Source: an uncultured Pelagibacteraceae bacterium (GTDB taxonomy: Bacteria; Pseudomonadota; Alphaproteobacteria; Pelagibacterales; Pelagibacteraceae). From it: a stretch of DNA of 55,086 nucleotides. The notes under the pieces were generated by a model, which did no database searches, was not told where the DNA came from, and saw only the letters and a program-made list of their open reading frames with translations. The translations under genes and the position numbers were made by a program. Where the stretch lies: positions 1 through 55,086 of the forward strand of contig CACBCU010000001.1 in assembly GCA_902537895.1 (NCBI GenBank), written 5' to 3'. Shown here one piece after another: positions 1 to 10,267 of the stretch; within the stretch, counting starts at the first letter, position 1, and each line of letters starts with the position of its first letter.

Positions 1-669
1 AGCTACATAGATAAACTTGGCTATGAATTTATAAGAGATAACGGAGGTCACTCTGCTCCACTTTTTTACAGAGGTTTTGAAAAATCGTTATGTACGTCTT
101 TAAATCATGTCGTATGTCACGGCATACCTTCAGAAGATAGAATTTTACAAGATGGCGATGCTTTAAACGTAGATGTTACTGCAATCATTGATAATCATTA
201 TGGGGATACTAGTAGAATGTTTTGTGTTGGCAAAACGTCGGTAAAATTAAATAATTTAATTGATGCTACTTATGAAGGAATGATGAAAGCAATTAAAATT
301 CTTAAACCAGGTATTAAGCTTGGTGATATTGGGCACGAAATTCAATCCTACGTCGAGGAAAAAGGTTTTTCAGTCGTAAGAGATTTTTGTGGTCATGGAA
401 TTGGTACAGTGTTTCATGAAGCACCAAATATTTTACACTATGGTAATAAAAATACTGGCATTGAATTAAGACCAGGTATGACTTTTACAATTGAGCCAAT
501 GATAAATGCTGGAAAATTTGATACCAAAGTTTTAAACGATGGTTGGACTGCTGTTACGAAAGATAAATCTTTATCAGCACAATTTGAGCATACAATAGGA
601 ATAACTGAAAATGGTTATGAAATCTTTACAGAATCTGCTAAAGGATATTCTAAACCACCATACAATTAA
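1..669 (+). CDS. map: Methionine aminopeptidase type I (5' end missing)
   Basis: Removes the initiator methionine from nascent proteins in the cytoplasm. The frame is open from base 1, so the true start lies upstream. The visible 222 codons match the family's usual length of about 255-265 with roughly 35-45 residues missing. Visible metal-site landmarks are the NHVVCHGIP segment, the aspartates in NVDVT and GDTSRM, the histidine in GHGIGTVFHE, and the glutamates in TIEPM and QFEHT, in family order. The ATG at 217 is internal and not the start. Its stop overlaps the purB start by one base (TAATG), so it probably heads or sits within the purine operon. Confidence 0.96.
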   Translation, partial: SYIDKLGYEFIRDNGGHSAPLFYRGFEKSLCTSLNHVVCHGIPSEDRILQDGDALNVDVTAIIDNHYGDTSRMFCVGKTSVKLNNLIDATYEGMMKAIKILKPGIKLGDIGHEIQSYVEEKGFSVVRDFCGHGIGTVFHEAPNILHYGNKNTGIELRPGMTFTIEPMINAGKFDTKVLNDGWTAVTKDKSLSAQFEHTIGITENGYEIFTESAKGYSKPPYN

Positions 670-1961
670 TGATAAAAAGATACTCTCGTAAAGAATTAAT
701 AGACATATGGTCTGAAGAAAATAAGTATAAGATTTGGCTTGATGTAGAAATTGCAGCAGCTCAAGCAATGGAAAAGCTAAACCAAATTCCAAAAGGAGTT
801 TCCTCAACGGTTAGGAAAAAAGCAAAAATTAATGTAAAAAGAATTCATCAAATTGAAAGCCAGGTCAAACATGATGTGATTGCTTTTTTAACCTCTGTAA
901 CAGAAAAAGCTGGATTGAAAGCAAGGTATCTCCATCAGGGAATGACATCATCCGATGTTTTAGATACAAGTTTCAACATTCAATTAGTTCAATCAGGAAA
1001 AATTCTTGTTAAAGATTTAGATCAAATTTTAAAAGTTCTTAGAAAACAAGCGCGTAAATATAAATTTACTCCTTGTATGGGAAGAAGTCACGGTATACAT
1101 GCTGAACCAATCACGTTTGGTCTTAAATTAGCATCTTTTTATGAGGAGTTTAAAAGAAATAAAAAAAGATTAATCGATGCAATTAATGAGGTTTCTACAT
1201 GTGCAATATCAGGAGCTGTAGGGACTTTTGCAAATATTTCTCCAAAGGTCGAACAACATGTCGCTAAAAAACTCGGTTTAAAAGTTGAGCCAATTTCAAC
1301 TCAAATAATTCCTCGTGATCGTCATGCTTTTTATTTTTCAATTTTAGGTATTATTGCTGGATCTATTGAGAGAGTTGCAACAGAAATAAGGCATCTTCAA
1401 AGAACAGAGGTGTATGAATTACAAGAATATTTTTCCAAAAATCAAAAGGGATCCTCAGCGATGCCACATAAAAAAAATCCTATCTTAAGTGAAAATCTAA
1501 CAGGCTTATCAAGAATGGTAAGAAGTGCGGTTGTGCCAGCCTTAGAAAATATTGCTTTATGGCATGAAAGAGATATTTCACATTCAAGTGTAGAGAGAAA
1601 TATAGGGCCAGACGCAAACATTACGATTGATTTCGCTTTAGTAAGACTGGCTAATATATTAGATAATATGATTGTTTATCCGAAAAAAATGTTACAAAAT
1701 TTAAATCTAACAAAAGGATTAATTTTTTCTCAAGAATTAATGTTAGAATTAACTAAAACTGGATTAAGCAGAGAAAAATCTTATAAAATGATTCAGAATT
1801 ATGCAAAAAAATGTTTTGCAGAAAATCTGGACTTATATAGCGTCATTCAGACCGATCGATATATAATGAGTAAGATTTCACCCAAAAAATTACAATCAGT
1901 TTTTAGTTACGCTAAACATTTTAAGAATGTGAACTTAATTTTTAAAAGAGTATTCAGATAA
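669..1961 (+). CDS. purB: Adenylosuccinate lyase
   Basis: Catalyses two beta-eliminations: SAICAR to AICAR in IMP synthesis, and adenylosuccinate to AMP. It is 430 residues, normal for the family. The fumarase/aspartase superfamily signature [10 protein letters not shown] is at residues 262-271 and gives the mobile catalytic serine loop. [10 protein letters not shown] around residue 141 supplies a conserved active-site histidine, and the TSSD motif is near residue 93. Start and stop each overlap the neighbours by one base (TAATG at both ends), implying translational coupling with map and purC. Confidence 0.97.
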   Translation: MIKRYSRKELIDIWSEENKYKIWLDVEIAAAQAMEKLNQIPKGVSSTVRKKAKINVKRIHQIESQVKHDVIAFLTSVTEKAGLKARYLHQGMTSSDVLDTSFNIQLVQSGKILVKDLDQILKVLRKQARKYKFTPCMGRSHGIHAEPITFGLKLASFYEEFKRNKKRLIDAINEVSTCAISGAVGTFANISPKVEQHVAKKLGLKVEPISTQIIPRDRHAFYFSILGIIAGSIERVATEIRHLQRTEVYELQEYFSKNQKGSSAMPHKKNPILSENLTGLSRMVRSAVVPALENIALWHERDISHSSVERNIGPDANITIDFALVRLANILDNMIVYPKKMLQNLNLTKGLIFSQELMLELTKTGLSREKSYKMIQNYAKKCFAENLDLYSVIQTDRYIMSKISPKKLQSVFSYAKHFKNVNLIFKRVFR

Positions 1962-2746
1962 TGAAAAAAGGGAAAAAATTATACGAGGGTAAGGCAAAAA
2001 TTATTTATGCTTCCTCCGATAAAAATTTAGTTATTCAATATTTTAAAGACGACGCCACTGCTTTTAATAATCAGAAAAAAAGTACCATAGAGGGAAAAGG
2101 TGTATTGAATAATCGTATTTCAGAGCACATACTTTCTAATCTATCTCAAATAGGAATTAAAAATCATTTAGTAAAAAGATTGAATATGAGAGAGCAATTA
2201 ATCAAATTAGTAGAAATTATTCCAATTGAGTTTGTTGTAAGAAATGTTGCTACCGGCTCTTTAACGAAAAGACTTGGAATTGAGGATGGAACGGTTCTTA
2301 AAGAACCCCTAATTGAATACTGTTTGAAAGATGATGAACTTGGAGATCCCTTAATAGCTGAGGACCATATCTATGCTTTTGAGTGGGCCTCAAAAAAAGA
2401 AATTGAAAAAGTAAGAAAAATGATCTTAAGAATTAACGATTTCATGATTGGTATGTTTAGAGGCGTTGGTATCAAATTGATAGACTTTAAACTTGAATTT
2501 GGAAGAATAAAAATAAACGGTAAGAATGAGGTTATTTTAGCTGATGAAATCAGCCCAGATACTTGTCGATTATGGGACTCTGTTACGGAAAAAAAATTAG
2601 ATAAAGATAGATTTAGGAAAGATTTAGGCGATTTAATACCGGCATATACTGAAGTTGCAAAAAGACTAGGAATTTTACATGAACAATCCAATGTTACTGC
2701 AGTCAATGTTACTAAATTATCTTCAGTTAAAAAAAAGAGTAAATGA
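1961..2746 (+). CDS. purC: SAICAR synthetase (phosphoribosylaminoimidazole-succinocarboxamide synthase)
   Basis: ATP-dependent ligation of aspartate to CAIR, the step immediately before one of PurB's reactions. The 261 residues open with the family's [11 protein letters not shown] segment. The [12 protein letters not shown] and [12 protein letters not shown] blocks line the substrate and ATP sites. The C-terminal 15 residues are lysine- and serine-rich beyond the conserved core. It overlaps purS by four bases (ATGA), continuing the coupled purine operon. Confidence 0.97.
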   Translation: MKKGKKLYEGKAKIIYASSDKNLVIQYFKDDATAFNNQKKSTIEGKGVLNNRISEHILSNLSQIGIKNHLVKRLNMREQLIKLVEIIPIEFVVRNVATGSLTKRLGIEDGTVLKEPLIEYCLKDDELGDPLIAEDHIYAFEWASKKEIEKVRKMILRINDFMIGMFRGVGIKLIDFKLEFGRIKINGKNEVILADEISPDTCRLWDSVTEKKLDKDRFRKDLGDLIPAYTEVAKRLGILHEQSNVTAVNVTKLSSVKKKSK

Positions 2747-2985
2747 AGGTTTCTGCAATTATCACTTTAAAAAAAGATGTTCTAGATCCGCAAGGAAAAG
2801 TTATTCACCAAACCTTAGATGGAATGGGATTTAAAGATGTTAATGAAGTTAGACAAGGTAAATATTTTGAAATTGATGTAAAAGAAAATGATCCCAAAAA
2901 AGCTCAAAAAATTGTTGAAGATATGTGCAACAAACTCTTAGCGAATCTTGTAATAGAAAATTATAAAATTATTGAGATACAATAA
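2743..2985 (+). CDS. purS: Phosphoribosylformylglycinamidine synthase, PurS subunit
   Basis: Small structural subunit of the three-part FGAM synthase (PurS-PurQ-PurL), which is thought to pass ammonia from PurQ to PurL. The 80 residues fit the family. The segment [16 protein letters not shown] near residues 16-31 and the RQGKYFEI strand are typical. It lies between purC (four-base overlap) and purQ (three-base gap). PurS implies the Bacillus-type multi-subunit enzyme rather than the single-chain enterobacterial form. Confidence 0.95.
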   Translation: MKVSAIITLKKDVLDPQGKVIHQTLDGMGFKDVNEVRQGKYFEIDVKENDPKKAQKIVEDMCNKLLANLVIENYKIIEIQ

Positions 2986-2988
2986 TTA

Positions 2989-3672
2989 ATGAAATCAGTA
3001 GTAATTACTTTTCCAGGTTCAAATTGTGACAGAGATATGCACGTAGCACTGACTAAGTTTGGTTTTAAAAATCAAATGGTCTGGCATAATGATAATGAAT
3101 TACCTAAATCTGATTTGGTTGTGCTTCCAGGGGGATTTTCATATGGCGATTATTTGAGATGTGGAAGCATGGCTTCTAAATCAAAGATAATGCAATCAGT
3201 GATCAATTTTGCAAAATCAGGTGGTTTAGTGATGGGAATTTGTAATGGTTTTCAGATATTAGTTGAAAGTGGATTGGTTCCAGGAGTTTTGTTGAGAAAT
3301 AAATATCTAGAATTTATTTGTAAAAATGTTTTTGTGAAAATTGATAATAAAGATAATCCATATTTTAAAAATTTAGATAAAGAGGTATTTGAGCTTCATA
3401 TTGCTCACAATGAGGGAAATTATTTTTGCACCAATGATCAACTTAAAGAAATCCAAGATAATAATCAGGTAGCTATTTATTATTGCAATGATAATGGAAA
3501 AACTGAGGAAAAATTTAATCCTAATGGATCATTAAAGAATATTGCTGGTATTTTTAATAAGGAAAAAAATGTTTTAGGAATGATGCCCCATCCAGAGAGA
3601 ATGATTGATCAGAGTTTATCTGGTGAAGATGGATCTTTATTTTTTAAAAATTTAATAAATAACATCAAATAA
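2989..3672 (+). CDS. purQ: Phosphoribosylformylglycinamidine synthase, PurQ glutaminase subunit
   Basis: Class I glutamine amidotransferase that supplies ammonia to PurL. The 227 residues contain the nucleophile elbow GICNGFQ with Cys85, and the partner His201 and Glu203 in MMPHPERM. The [12 protein letters not shown] oxyanion region is near residues 48-59. It is a separate gene, unlike the fused PurL of enterobacteria, consistent with the upstream purS. It overlaps purL by one base (TAATG). Confidence 0.97.
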   Translation: MKSVVITFPGSNCDRDMHVALTKFGFKNQMVWHNDNELPKSDLVVLPGGFSYGDYLRCGSMASKSKIMQSVINFAKSGGLVMGICNGFQILVESGLVPGVLLRNKYLEFICKNVFVKIDNKDNPYFKNLDKEVFELHIAHNEGNYFCTNDQLKEIQDNNQVAIYYCNDNGKTEEKFNPNGSLKNIAGIFNKEKNVLGMMPHPERMIDQSLSGEDGSLFFKNLINNIK

Positions 3673-5861
3673 TGGAAGTTAACGAACAGATAGCTTTAGA
3701 TCACGGTTTAAAAAAAGAAGAATATAAAAAAATTTGTGATCTATTAAAAAGAATTCCTAATCTAACAGAACTTGGAATTTTCTCTGCGATGTGGAATGAA
3801 CACTGTTCCTATAAATCATCGAGACTTCATTTAAAAAAACTACCAACGTCTGGAAAAAAAGTAATTCAAGGACCAGGAGAAAATGCAGGTGTGATTGATA
3901 TTGAGGATGGAGATGCAATCGTTTTCAAAATTGAAAGTCATAATCATCCATCATTTATTGAACCTTATCAAGGAGCAGCTACTGGTGTTGGTGGTATTAT
4001 GAGGGATGTTTTTACAATGGGTGCAAGACCTATTGCAAATTTAAATTCAATTCATTTTGGATCATCACAACACAAAAAAACAAAAAATCTTTTAAGAGGA
4101 GTTGTTCATGGAATTGGAGGTTATGGAAATTGCATGGGTGTTCCAACTATTGCAGGGCAAACTTCTTTTGATAGTTCTTACAATGGTAACATTTTAGTCA
4201 ATGCGATGACACTTGGATTAGTTAAGAAAAATAAAATTTTTTATTCAAAAGCTGCTGGTCTTAACAAACCTGTTATTTATGTTGGTTCAAAAACTGGACG
4301 AGATGGTATTCATGGAGCAAGTATGGCGTCTGCCAGTTTTGATGAAAAAATTGAGGAAAAAAAACCAACTGTTCAAGTTGGGGATCCTTTTACAGAAAAA
4401 CTTTTGCTTGAGGCTTGTCTAGAATTGATGGCCGGAGACTCAATTATTGCAATACAAGATATGGGTGCAGCAGGTCTAACATCATCAAGTATTGAAATGG
4501 CTTCAAAAGGTAATTTGGGAATTGAATTAAACTTAAATAAAGTTCCATGTAGAGAAAGCCAAATGACCCCTTATGAAATTATGCTTTCTGAAAGCCAAGA
4601 AAGAATGTTGATAGTTTTAGAAAACGGAAAAGAAGATTTAGCAAAAAAAATATTTGATAAATGGGATTTAGATTTTGCTGTAATTGGTAAGACGACTAAT
4701 ACAAAAAACATTGAATTATATTATGATGAAAAACAAGTTGCTAGTATTCCAATTAATACTTTAGTTGAAAATTCTCCCATGTATGACCGAAAGTGGAAAA
4801 AAACGAAACTTCCTAAAAAAAATTTAATCAAAAAAGAAGAATTTAAAAAATTCAAAATCAAAGAAGTTTTAAATAAAATTTTATCAAATCCTAATGTTTG
4901 TAGTAAAGAATGGATCTGGCAACAGTACGATCACACCGTTATGGGAGATACAATTCAAAAACCGGGTGGTGACTCTGGTGTGGTGAGAGTTCATGGAACC
5001 GATAAGGCAGTAGCTGCAACTGTTGACTCTTCAGCTATTTATTGTTGGGCGCATCCTCTGACAGGTGGAAAACAAGTTGTTTGTGAAAGTTGGAGAAATC
5101 TTATTTCAGTTGGGGCAACTCCAATTGCTATAACAAATTGTTTGAACTTTGGGAGTCCAGAGAAAGAAGAAAACATGGGGGAATTTGTTGAATGTGTTCA
5201 GGGGATAGGTGAAGCTTGTGAATATTTAAAATTTCCAGTCGTTTCTGGAAATGTATCATTTTACAACCAAACAAAAGAAATTGGAATTAAACCAACCCCA
5301 TCAATTGGTGGTGTGGGTCTAATTAAAAATTACAAACAAATGATTACTATGGACTTCAAAGAAATAAATAACCTTGTTTTAATAATTGGTAAAACTGAAG
5401 GTCATTTAGATCAAAGCCTTTTTGCAAGAAATATATTAAATGAAAAAAATGGACCACCGCCTGAAATAAATCTATTTAATGAAAAAAATAATGGTGAAAC
5501 AGTTCTCCAACTTATTAAAGATAATCTTATTAGAAGTGCTCATGATGTTTCAATTGGTGGAATAATTACAGCTGTAAGTAAAATGTGTATAAAAGGGAAT
5601 AAAGGTATAGAATTTAATAAGCCTAAATATTTCATGAGTGAAACCGAATACTTATTTTCTGAAGATCAAGGTCGATATGTAATCGAGATAGAGCCAAAAA
5701 ATTTAAAAAAAGTTGAAAATATTTTGAATAAAAACTCTGTCCACTTTGATGAATTGGGTAAAATTACAGATAAAAATATGATTATTAATGGGAAGACAAA
5801 AGTTACAATTGACGAATTAAAATCATATAATACTAATTGGTTATCTAACTACATGAATTAA
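3672..5861 (+). CDS. purL: Phosphoribosylformylglycinamidine synthase, PurL subunit
   Basis: ATP-dependent synthetase subunit that converts FGAR to FGAM using PurQ-derived ammonia. At 729 residues it is the small PurL type (about 700-740), not the roughly 1300-residue fused form, which fits the separate PurS and PurQ genes. Visible motifs are NEHCSYKSS near residue 42, [11 protein letters not shown] near 93, the glycine-rich [14 protein letters not shown], and [11 protein letters not shown] near residue 260. A second repeat of the AIRS-like fold begins with the [20 protein letters not shown] region. Confidence 0.98.
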   Translation: MEVNEQIALDHGLKKEEYKKICDLLKRIPNLTELGIFSAMWNEHCSYKSSRLHLKKLPTSGKKVIQGPGENAGVIDIEDGDAIVFKIESHNHPSFIEPYQGAATGVGGIMRDVFTMGARPIANLNSIHFGSSQHKKTKNLLRGVVHGIGGYGNCMGVPTIAGQTSFDSSYNGNILVNAMTLGLVKKNKIFYSKAAGLNKPVIYVGSKTGRDGIHGASMASASFDEKIEEKKPTVQVGDPFTEKLLLEACLELMAGDSIIAIQDMGAAGLTSSSIEMASKGNLGIELNLNKVPCRESQMTPYEIMLSESQERMLIVLENGKEDLAKKIFDKWDLDFAVIGKTTNTKNIELYYDEKQVASIPINTLVENSPMYDRKWKKTKLPKKNLIKKEEFKKFKIKEVLNKILSNPNVCSKEWIWQQYDHTVMGDTIQKPGGDSGVVRVHGTDKAVAATVDSSAIYCWAHPLTGGKQVVCESWRNLISVGATPIAITNCLNFGSPEKEENMGEFVECVQGIGEACEYLKFPVVSGNVSFYNQTKEIGIKPTPSIGGVGLIKNYKQMITMDFKEINNLVLIIGKTEGHLDQSLFARNILNEKNGPPPEINLFNEKNNGETVLQLIKDNLIRSAHDVSIGGIITAVSKMCIKGNKGIEFNKPKYFMSETEYLFSEDQGRYVIEIEPKNLKKVENILNKNSVHFDELGKITDKNMIINGKTKVTIDELKSYNTNWLSNYMN

Positions 5862-5863
5862 TT

Positions 5864-6094
5864 ATGGCGATGGACTTAAAAGAAATTGAAAAGCACATAA
5901 AAGAAGCATTACCCGATGCATTGGTTGAGATTCAAGATTTAGCTGGTGACGGAAACCATTACTCTGCAACCATTACTTCTTCAAAATTTACTGGTAAAAG
6001 TAAAATTGAGCAGCATAAAATGGTATATAATTCTTTAAAAGGTAAAATGGGAAATGAACTTCACGCCTTAGCGATAAAAACAAAGGAGCAATAA
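5864..6094 (+). CDS. BolA family iron-sulfur/redox regulator
   Basis: BolA-like proteins bind monothiol glutaredoxins and take part in iron-sulfur cluster trafficking. The 76-residue ORF is one compact BolA domain with the typical GDGNHYSATITSSKF strand and the conserved histidine in KIEQHKMVYNSLKGKM. It sits two bases after purL and overlaps the glutaredoxin gene by one base, so the known physical partners are co-translated. Attachment to the purine operon may be only a compaction effect. Confidence 0.93.
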   Translation: MAMDLKEIEKHIKEALPDALVEIQDLAGDGNHYSATITSSKFTGKSKIEQHKMVYNSLKGKMGNELHALAIKTKEQ

Positions 6095-6426
6095 TGGACG
6101 ATCAAATTAAAAATTTAATTCAAAATCATATTGATAATAATGACGTTTGTTTATTCATGAAGGGAACACCTGATGCTCCACAATGTGGATTTTCAATGGC
6201 AGTTGCAAATTTGCTTAAAATCTTGGAAGTGAATTATAAAGGAGTTAATGTTTTAGAAGATCAATCATTAAGAGAAGGTATAAAGACCTTCAGTGATTGG
6301 CCAACAATACCACAATTATATGTCAAAAAAGAATTTGTTGGTGGATGTGATATCGTTAAAGAAATGTATGAAAATGGTGAATTAAAAAAAGTCTTTGATG
6401 ATAAAGGTGTGAATTATAAAAGGTAA
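6094..6426 (+). CDS. grxD: Monothiol glutaredoxin (Grx4/GrxD type)
   Basis: Carries [2Fe-2S] clusters, usually as a dimer or a BolA heterodimer. The 110 residues contain the diagnostic active site C31-G-F-S in the segment PDAPQCGFSMA. WPTIPQLYVKKEFVGGCDIV then supplies the cis-proline TIPQ and the GG glutathione-binding turn. The length matches single-domain bacterial monothiol glutaredoxins. It is the last gene of the purine-bolA strand and converges on rpsD with two bases between stop codons. Confidence 0.95.
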   Translation: MDDQIKNLIQNHIDNNDVCLFMKGTPDAPQCGFSMAVANLLKILEVNYKGVNVLEDQSLREGIKTFSDWPTIPQLYVKKEFVGGCDIVKEMYENGELKKVFDDKGVNYKR

Positions 6427-6428
6427 TT

Positions 6429-7046
6429 TTATCTAGAGTAATATTCGATAACTAAATTTGGTTCCATAACAATTGGATAAGGAACTTCTTCAAACTTAGG
6501 CACCCTTATGAATTTAAATTTTTTGTTCTTTTCGTCCATTTGAATATATTCCGGAGTTTCTCTCTCTTTATTTGCTAAAGCTATATCAACTATTGCTAAT
6601 TGTTTTGACTTATCTCTAATCTCAATCGTATCCTCTTCCTTAACTGAATAACTTGAAATGTTGACTTTTTTTCCATTTACTCTCACATGACCATGATTAA
6701 TAAGTTGGCGTGCAGAGAATATCGTTGTTGCAAATTTTGCTCTATATATAACCGCATCTAGTCTTCTTTCTAATAAACCAATTAGGTTTTCACTCGTATC
6801 CCCTTTTAACATGCTAGCTTTTTTATAAATATTTCTAAATTGTCTTTCGTTGATGTTACCATAATAAGCTTTTAATTTTTGTTTTGCTTGAAGCTGAATA
6901 CCATAGTCTGAAGGTTTAGATGTTTTGGTTTGACCGTGCTGTCCTGGTCCATAAGCTCTGGTATTAAAAGGACTTTTTGGTCTTCCCCAAAGGTTCACTT
7001 TTAATCTTCTATCAACTTTGTGTTTAGAGTTTAATCTTTTTGTCAT
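6429..7046 (-). CDS. rpsD: 30S ribosomal protein S4
   Basis: Primary 16S rRNA-binding protein that nucleates 30S assembly. The 205 residues are full length. They open with the S4 N-terminal domain ([15 protein letters not shown] region) followed by the S4 RNA-binding domain, in which [15 protein letters not shown] and [16 protein letters not shown] are classic. It is separate from other ribosomal genes. No Shine-Dalgarno is visible, and the predicted promoter leaves only about six bases of leader. In many bacteria S4 represses its own operon; I see no obvious operator here. Confidence 0.98.
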   Translation of the reverse strand: MTKRLNSKHKVDRRLKVNLWGRPKSPFNTRAYGPGQHGQTKTSKPSDYGIQLQAKQKLKAYYGNINERQFRNIYKKASMLKGDTSENLIGLLERRLDAVIYRAKFATTIFSARQLINHGHVRVNGKKVNISSYSVKEEDTIEIRDKSKQLAIVDIALANKERETPEYIQMDEKNKKFKFIRVPKFEEVPYPIVMEPNLVIEYYSR

Positions 7047-7058
7047 TTAATAGTGGGT

Positions 7059-7086
7059 TTTATAAACTTACACATTATTTTGTCAA
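7059..7086 (-). promoter_or_regulatory. Sigma-70-type promoter for rpsD
   Basis: Reading the minus strand, TTGACA (7086-7081) and TATAAA (7064-7059) are separated by 16 bases. The -35 box is consensus and begins directly after the stop codon of the upstream gene. The expected transcription start is about 7 bases after the -10, near 7052, which would give a leader of only about six bases before the rpsD ATG at 7046. Inferred from sequence only. Confidence 0.65.
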
Positions 7087-7800
7087 TCAACGTTTTTTAC
7101 CCAAACTTGCAAATACGCTTGATAATATACGTGTTTCTTTACCGGATAATTCCATTTTATAAAAAATATTTCTTAAATTCTGTAACATTATAGGTTTCTT
7201 TTCCTTTGGTTTAAAAAAATTGATGTCCTCTAAATTGTTTAAACACAAATTTATCATTGATTGAATTTCTTTTTTTGATGCTGCTTTAACTTTTTTTGAC
7301 TTTTGAAATGATTTGGTTCTCTTTTTAATTATACTAGAGATTGCTTGAGCAATAATAATTAAACTATGAGAAAGATTTAACGACTTAAATTCTGAATTGG
7401 TTGGAATTTGCAAGGTGTAATTAGCGTAACTCACCTCTTCATTTGAAAGACCTGAGGCTTCGGATCCAAATAAAAAACCGACTTTTTTTTTAAAATCTAT
7501 TTTCTTCAAATCGTCTAAACTTATATGTTTTATATTTTTATTTCTAAACCGCGCTGAAGTTGCGATTACAATATCACTATCTTTAATTGCTTTTTCAATA
7601 TTCTCATACACTTTACTTTGATTAATAATATTTTTTGCACCTACTGATGTAGCAAAAATTTTATCATTTGGAAAAATAGGCTTAGGATCTATTAAAATTA
7701 AATTTTTAAAGCTGAAATTTTTTATTGCTCTTGCGCATGCACCAATATTTTCTGACAACTGTGGCTTATGTAAAATAAATGAAATATTATTTTTTGACAT
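7087..7800 (-). CDS. SpoU-family RNA 2'-O-methyltransferase, TrmJ-like
   Basis: SPOUT-superfamily RNA methyltransferase. The 237 residues carry the three SpoU motifs: NIGACARAIKNF near residue 17, the knot loop FLFGSEASGLSNEE near residue 109, and LNLSHSLIII near residue 141. The arrangement and length fit TrmJ/LasT proteins, which methylate the ribose of tRNA position 32. That substrate is inferred from family, since 23S rRNA methylases share the fold. It starts one base after the DUF1989 gene ends and precedes rpsD on the same strand. Confidence 0.85.
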   Translation of the reverse strand: MSKNNISFILHKPQLSENIGACARAIKNFSFKNLILIDPKPIFPNDKIFATSVGAKNIINQSKVYENIEKAIKDSDIVIATSARFRNKNIKHISLDDLKKIDFKKKVGFLFGSEASGLSNEEVSYANYTLQIPTNSEFKSLNLSHSLIIIAQAISSIIKKRTKSFQKSKKVKAASKKEIQSMINLCLNNLEDINFFKPKEKKPIMLQNLRNIFYKMELSGKETRILSSVFASLGKKR

Positions 7801-7801
7801 G

Positions 7802-8665
7802 TTAATTAGTTAAACCATGGTCTCTATTATAAGATGATATCTTAGAAATTTTTATACCTTCTAAAAATTTTTTATCTACATCCCAAATAGAAACTTTTAA
7901 TGGATAACATTTTGCAACGTCCGATGAATGTTCAGAACCGCAATCACCACCGGGACATGTAGATAAGGCTCCTAATAGATCGGTTTCAGCAAAAAATTCT
8001 AGATAATCGCCAGGTCTTACTGGGCTTGATTTCATAAAATATTGTTTAGTGTCATTGGTAAACCCAGTAAGCATAAATACATTTAATACATCGTGTACGA
8101 TTTTTTCTGCTTCATCTAATTTGATATTTCTTTCCCTGACTAAAGCTCTGGTTAGATTTGAATGACAACAATAATGGTAATCGTTGTTTGATGTTAGCTT
8201 GTAAGTATAAGGATCACATCTAGTGCCAATAACATCATGAACCGAGCCCCCGTCTTTATCGTAACCATACCAATCTAATGTATCCCACGTAATTGTTGCT
8301 AATGATCTTAAATATGGGAAACTACTTAACATTTTATCTCCAACTGAAATATGTGTTCCATAGAGAGCTCTAGTTTTACCAGAATAAAACTTTTCATTTA
8401 AATTATCAGCTTGAAAAATATTTAAATCTCCTACTTGTGGACCTTCAATACTTTCTATTCTAAAAAAATTACCTGATTTAACATTGAAAGTTTTAGCATC
8501 TCTTGGTGGAACTATAACTTCATCAACTTGTTTGATGTATTTTCTCGCTTCATGTAATATTTGAAGATTGTTATTTATGCTCTCATTTGGATAACAAATT
8601 ACAGGATCTGCTCCAACCCTGCTTTCAATATCAGCAGGTTTCATAGAGAACTTTTTATTTTTCAT
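7802..8665 (-). CDS. DUF1989 (urea carboxylase-associated family) protein
   Basis: The function is not established. The 287 residues show the DUF1989 core: RIESIEGPQVGDLNIF near residue 70, a KTRALYGTHISVGDKMLS block, and IGTRCDPYTYKL near residue 146. A cluster of cysteines and histidines (YHYCCHS and CPGGDCGSEHS) suggests metal binding. Relatives elsewhere neighbour urea carboxylase or glycine-cleavage-like genes, but none is present here. It is sandwiched between cimA (adjacent, no gap) and the methyltransferase gene (one-base gap), so it is probably transcribed with amino-acid genes. Confidence 0.8.
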   Translation of the reverse strand: MKNKKFSMKPADIESRVGADPVICYPNESINNNLQILHEARKYIKQVDEVIVPPRDAKTFNVKSGNFFRIESIEGPQVGDLNIFQADNLNEKFYSGKTRALYGTHISVGDKMLSSFPYLRSLATITWDTLDWYGYDKDGGSVHDVIGTRCDPYTYKLTSNNDYHYCCHSNLTRALVRERNIKLDEAEKIVHDVLNVFMLTGFTNDTKQYFMKSSPVRPGDYLEFFAETDLLGALSTCPGGDCGSEHSSDVAKCYPLKVSIWDVDKKFLEGIKISKISSYNRDHGLTN

Positions 8666-10267
8666 TTATTTACTTGCAGGAGCTTTGTCCTTAAACAATT
8701 TGAAATCTAAACTATCAATTAATGCTTTAAATGATGCATCAATTATGTTTGGTGATACGCCGATTGTAAACCAATTTTTTCCTTGGGAGTCCGTACTTTC
8801 AATGGATACTCTTGTTGTAGCTTCAGTTCCTGTATTTAAAATTCTTACCTTATAGTCAACTAGTTTTAAATCTTTCAAATATTCAGAATATTTTTCTAAC
8901 TTTGTAACATTTTTTCTAATAGCGTTGTCTAAAGCATGAACAGGTCCATTACCCTCACCTTCGCAGACTATTTGCTCACCATCAACTTCCAATTTTGCTT
9001 TTGCTCTAGAAACTATTTTATCTTGATTGTTTTTTGAGACAGAAACGTCATATTCTTTAATTGAGATATATCTTGGAATTTCTCCCATCACTCTTCTAGC
9101 CAGTAACTCAAAAGATGCATCAGCTCCATCATAACTGTAACCAATAAACTCTCTATCTTTAACTTCTTCTAATAGTTTTTTAACTTTAGGGTCATTTTCC
9201 TTAATATCAATTCCAATTGTTTTAAGTCTAGAAAGGATATTTGATTTACCTGACTGATCGGAAACAATTATATTTCTATTGTTACCAACATCCTCTGGAT
9301 TAATATGCTCATAAGTTTTAGGATCTTTTTGAACAGCAGATACATGTAAACCACCTTTATGTGAAAATGCTGCAGCACCTACATATGGTAAATGTTTATT
9401 TGGTTTCCTATTTAGTATCTCATCAAGCAACCTTGAACATTGTGTAATATGTTTGATATTTTTATTTTTTACACTAATTTCAAATTTATCTGATAGCTCT
9501 TTTTTAAGATGAAAAGTTGGAATAATTGACATTAAGTTAGCATTACCACATCTTTCACCTAAACCATTTATAGTACCTTGAATTTGTCTTGCTCCTGACA
9601 GAACTGCTGCAATTGAATTTGCAACAGCATTACCAGTATCATTATGTGCATGAATACCTAAATTTTCACCAGGTATGTGTTCTGAAACTTCTTTTACGAT
9701 CTTTGTTACTTCATGAGGAAGTGTGCCGCCATTAGTATCACATAAAACTATCCATTTAGCTCCATTATCATAAGCTGCCTTGATACAAGCTAAAGCATAT
9801 TTGGAGTTTGCCTTGTAGCCATCAAAGAAATGTTCTGCATCAAACATGAATTCTTTATCATTTTTTACAAAATGCTTTGTTGTTTCTTTAATATTATCTA
9901 AATTTTCCTCTTTAGATATTCCTAAAGCAACATCAACATGAAAATCCCAAGACTTTCCAACTAAACAAACAGATTCAGTATTAGAATTTAAAATTGCTGA
10001 CAAACCTGGATCATTTTCAGCACTTCGTCCTGCTTTTTTTGTCATTCCAAATGCAGTAAAGGTAGAGTTTTTTAGTTTTAAACCTTTCTGAAAAAATTCT
10101 GTATCAGACGGATTAGCACCTGGCCAACCTCCTTCAATATAATCTACACCAAGATCATCTAAAGCATGTGCAATCTTTGTTTTTTCATCAATTGAAAAAT
10201 GCACACCTTGAGTTTGAGCTCCATCTCGAAGTGTTGTATCAAATATGTATAATCTTTCTTTACTCAT
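8666..10267 (-). CDS. cimA: (R)-citramalate synthase
   Basis: Condenses pyruvate with acetyl-CoA, the threonine-independent entry to isoleucine. The 533 residues begin with the DRE-TIM motif DTTLRDGAQTQG (Arg14, Asp15), and the metal-binding H206-A-H-N-D210 lies in GIHAHNDTGNA. A LeuA-type regulatory domain occupies roughly residues 400-533. The sequence style (GGWPGANPSDTEFF near residue 47) matches the long CimA family rather than LeuA. 2-Isopropylmalate synthase is the main alternative. It overlaps cysS by four bases. Confidence 0.88.
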   Translation of the reverse strand: MSKERLYIFDTTLRDGAQTQGVHFSIDEKTKIAHALDDLGVDYIEGGWPGANPSDTEFFQKGLKLKNSTFTAFGMTKKAGRSAENDPGLSAILNSNTESVCLVGKSWDFHVDVALGISKEENLDNIKETTKHFVKNDKEFMFDAEHFFDGYKANSKYALACIKAAYDNGAKWIVLCDTNGGTLPHEVTKIVKEVSEHIPGENLGIHAHNDTGNAVANSIAAVLSGARQIQGTINGLGERCGNANLMSIIPTFHLKKELSDKFEISVKNKNIKHITQCSRLLDEILNRKPNKHLPYVGAAAFSHKGGLHVSAVQKDPKTYEHINPEDVGNNRNIIVSDQSGKSNILSRLKTIGIDIKENDPKVKKLLEEVKDREFIGYSYDGADASFELLARRVMGEIPRYISIKEYDVSVSKNNQDKIVSRAKAKLEVDGEQIVCEGEGNGPVHALDNAIRKNVTKLEKYSEYLKDLKLVDYKVRILNTGTEATTRVSIESTDSQGKNWFTIGVSPNIIDASFKALIDSLDFKLFKDKAPASK

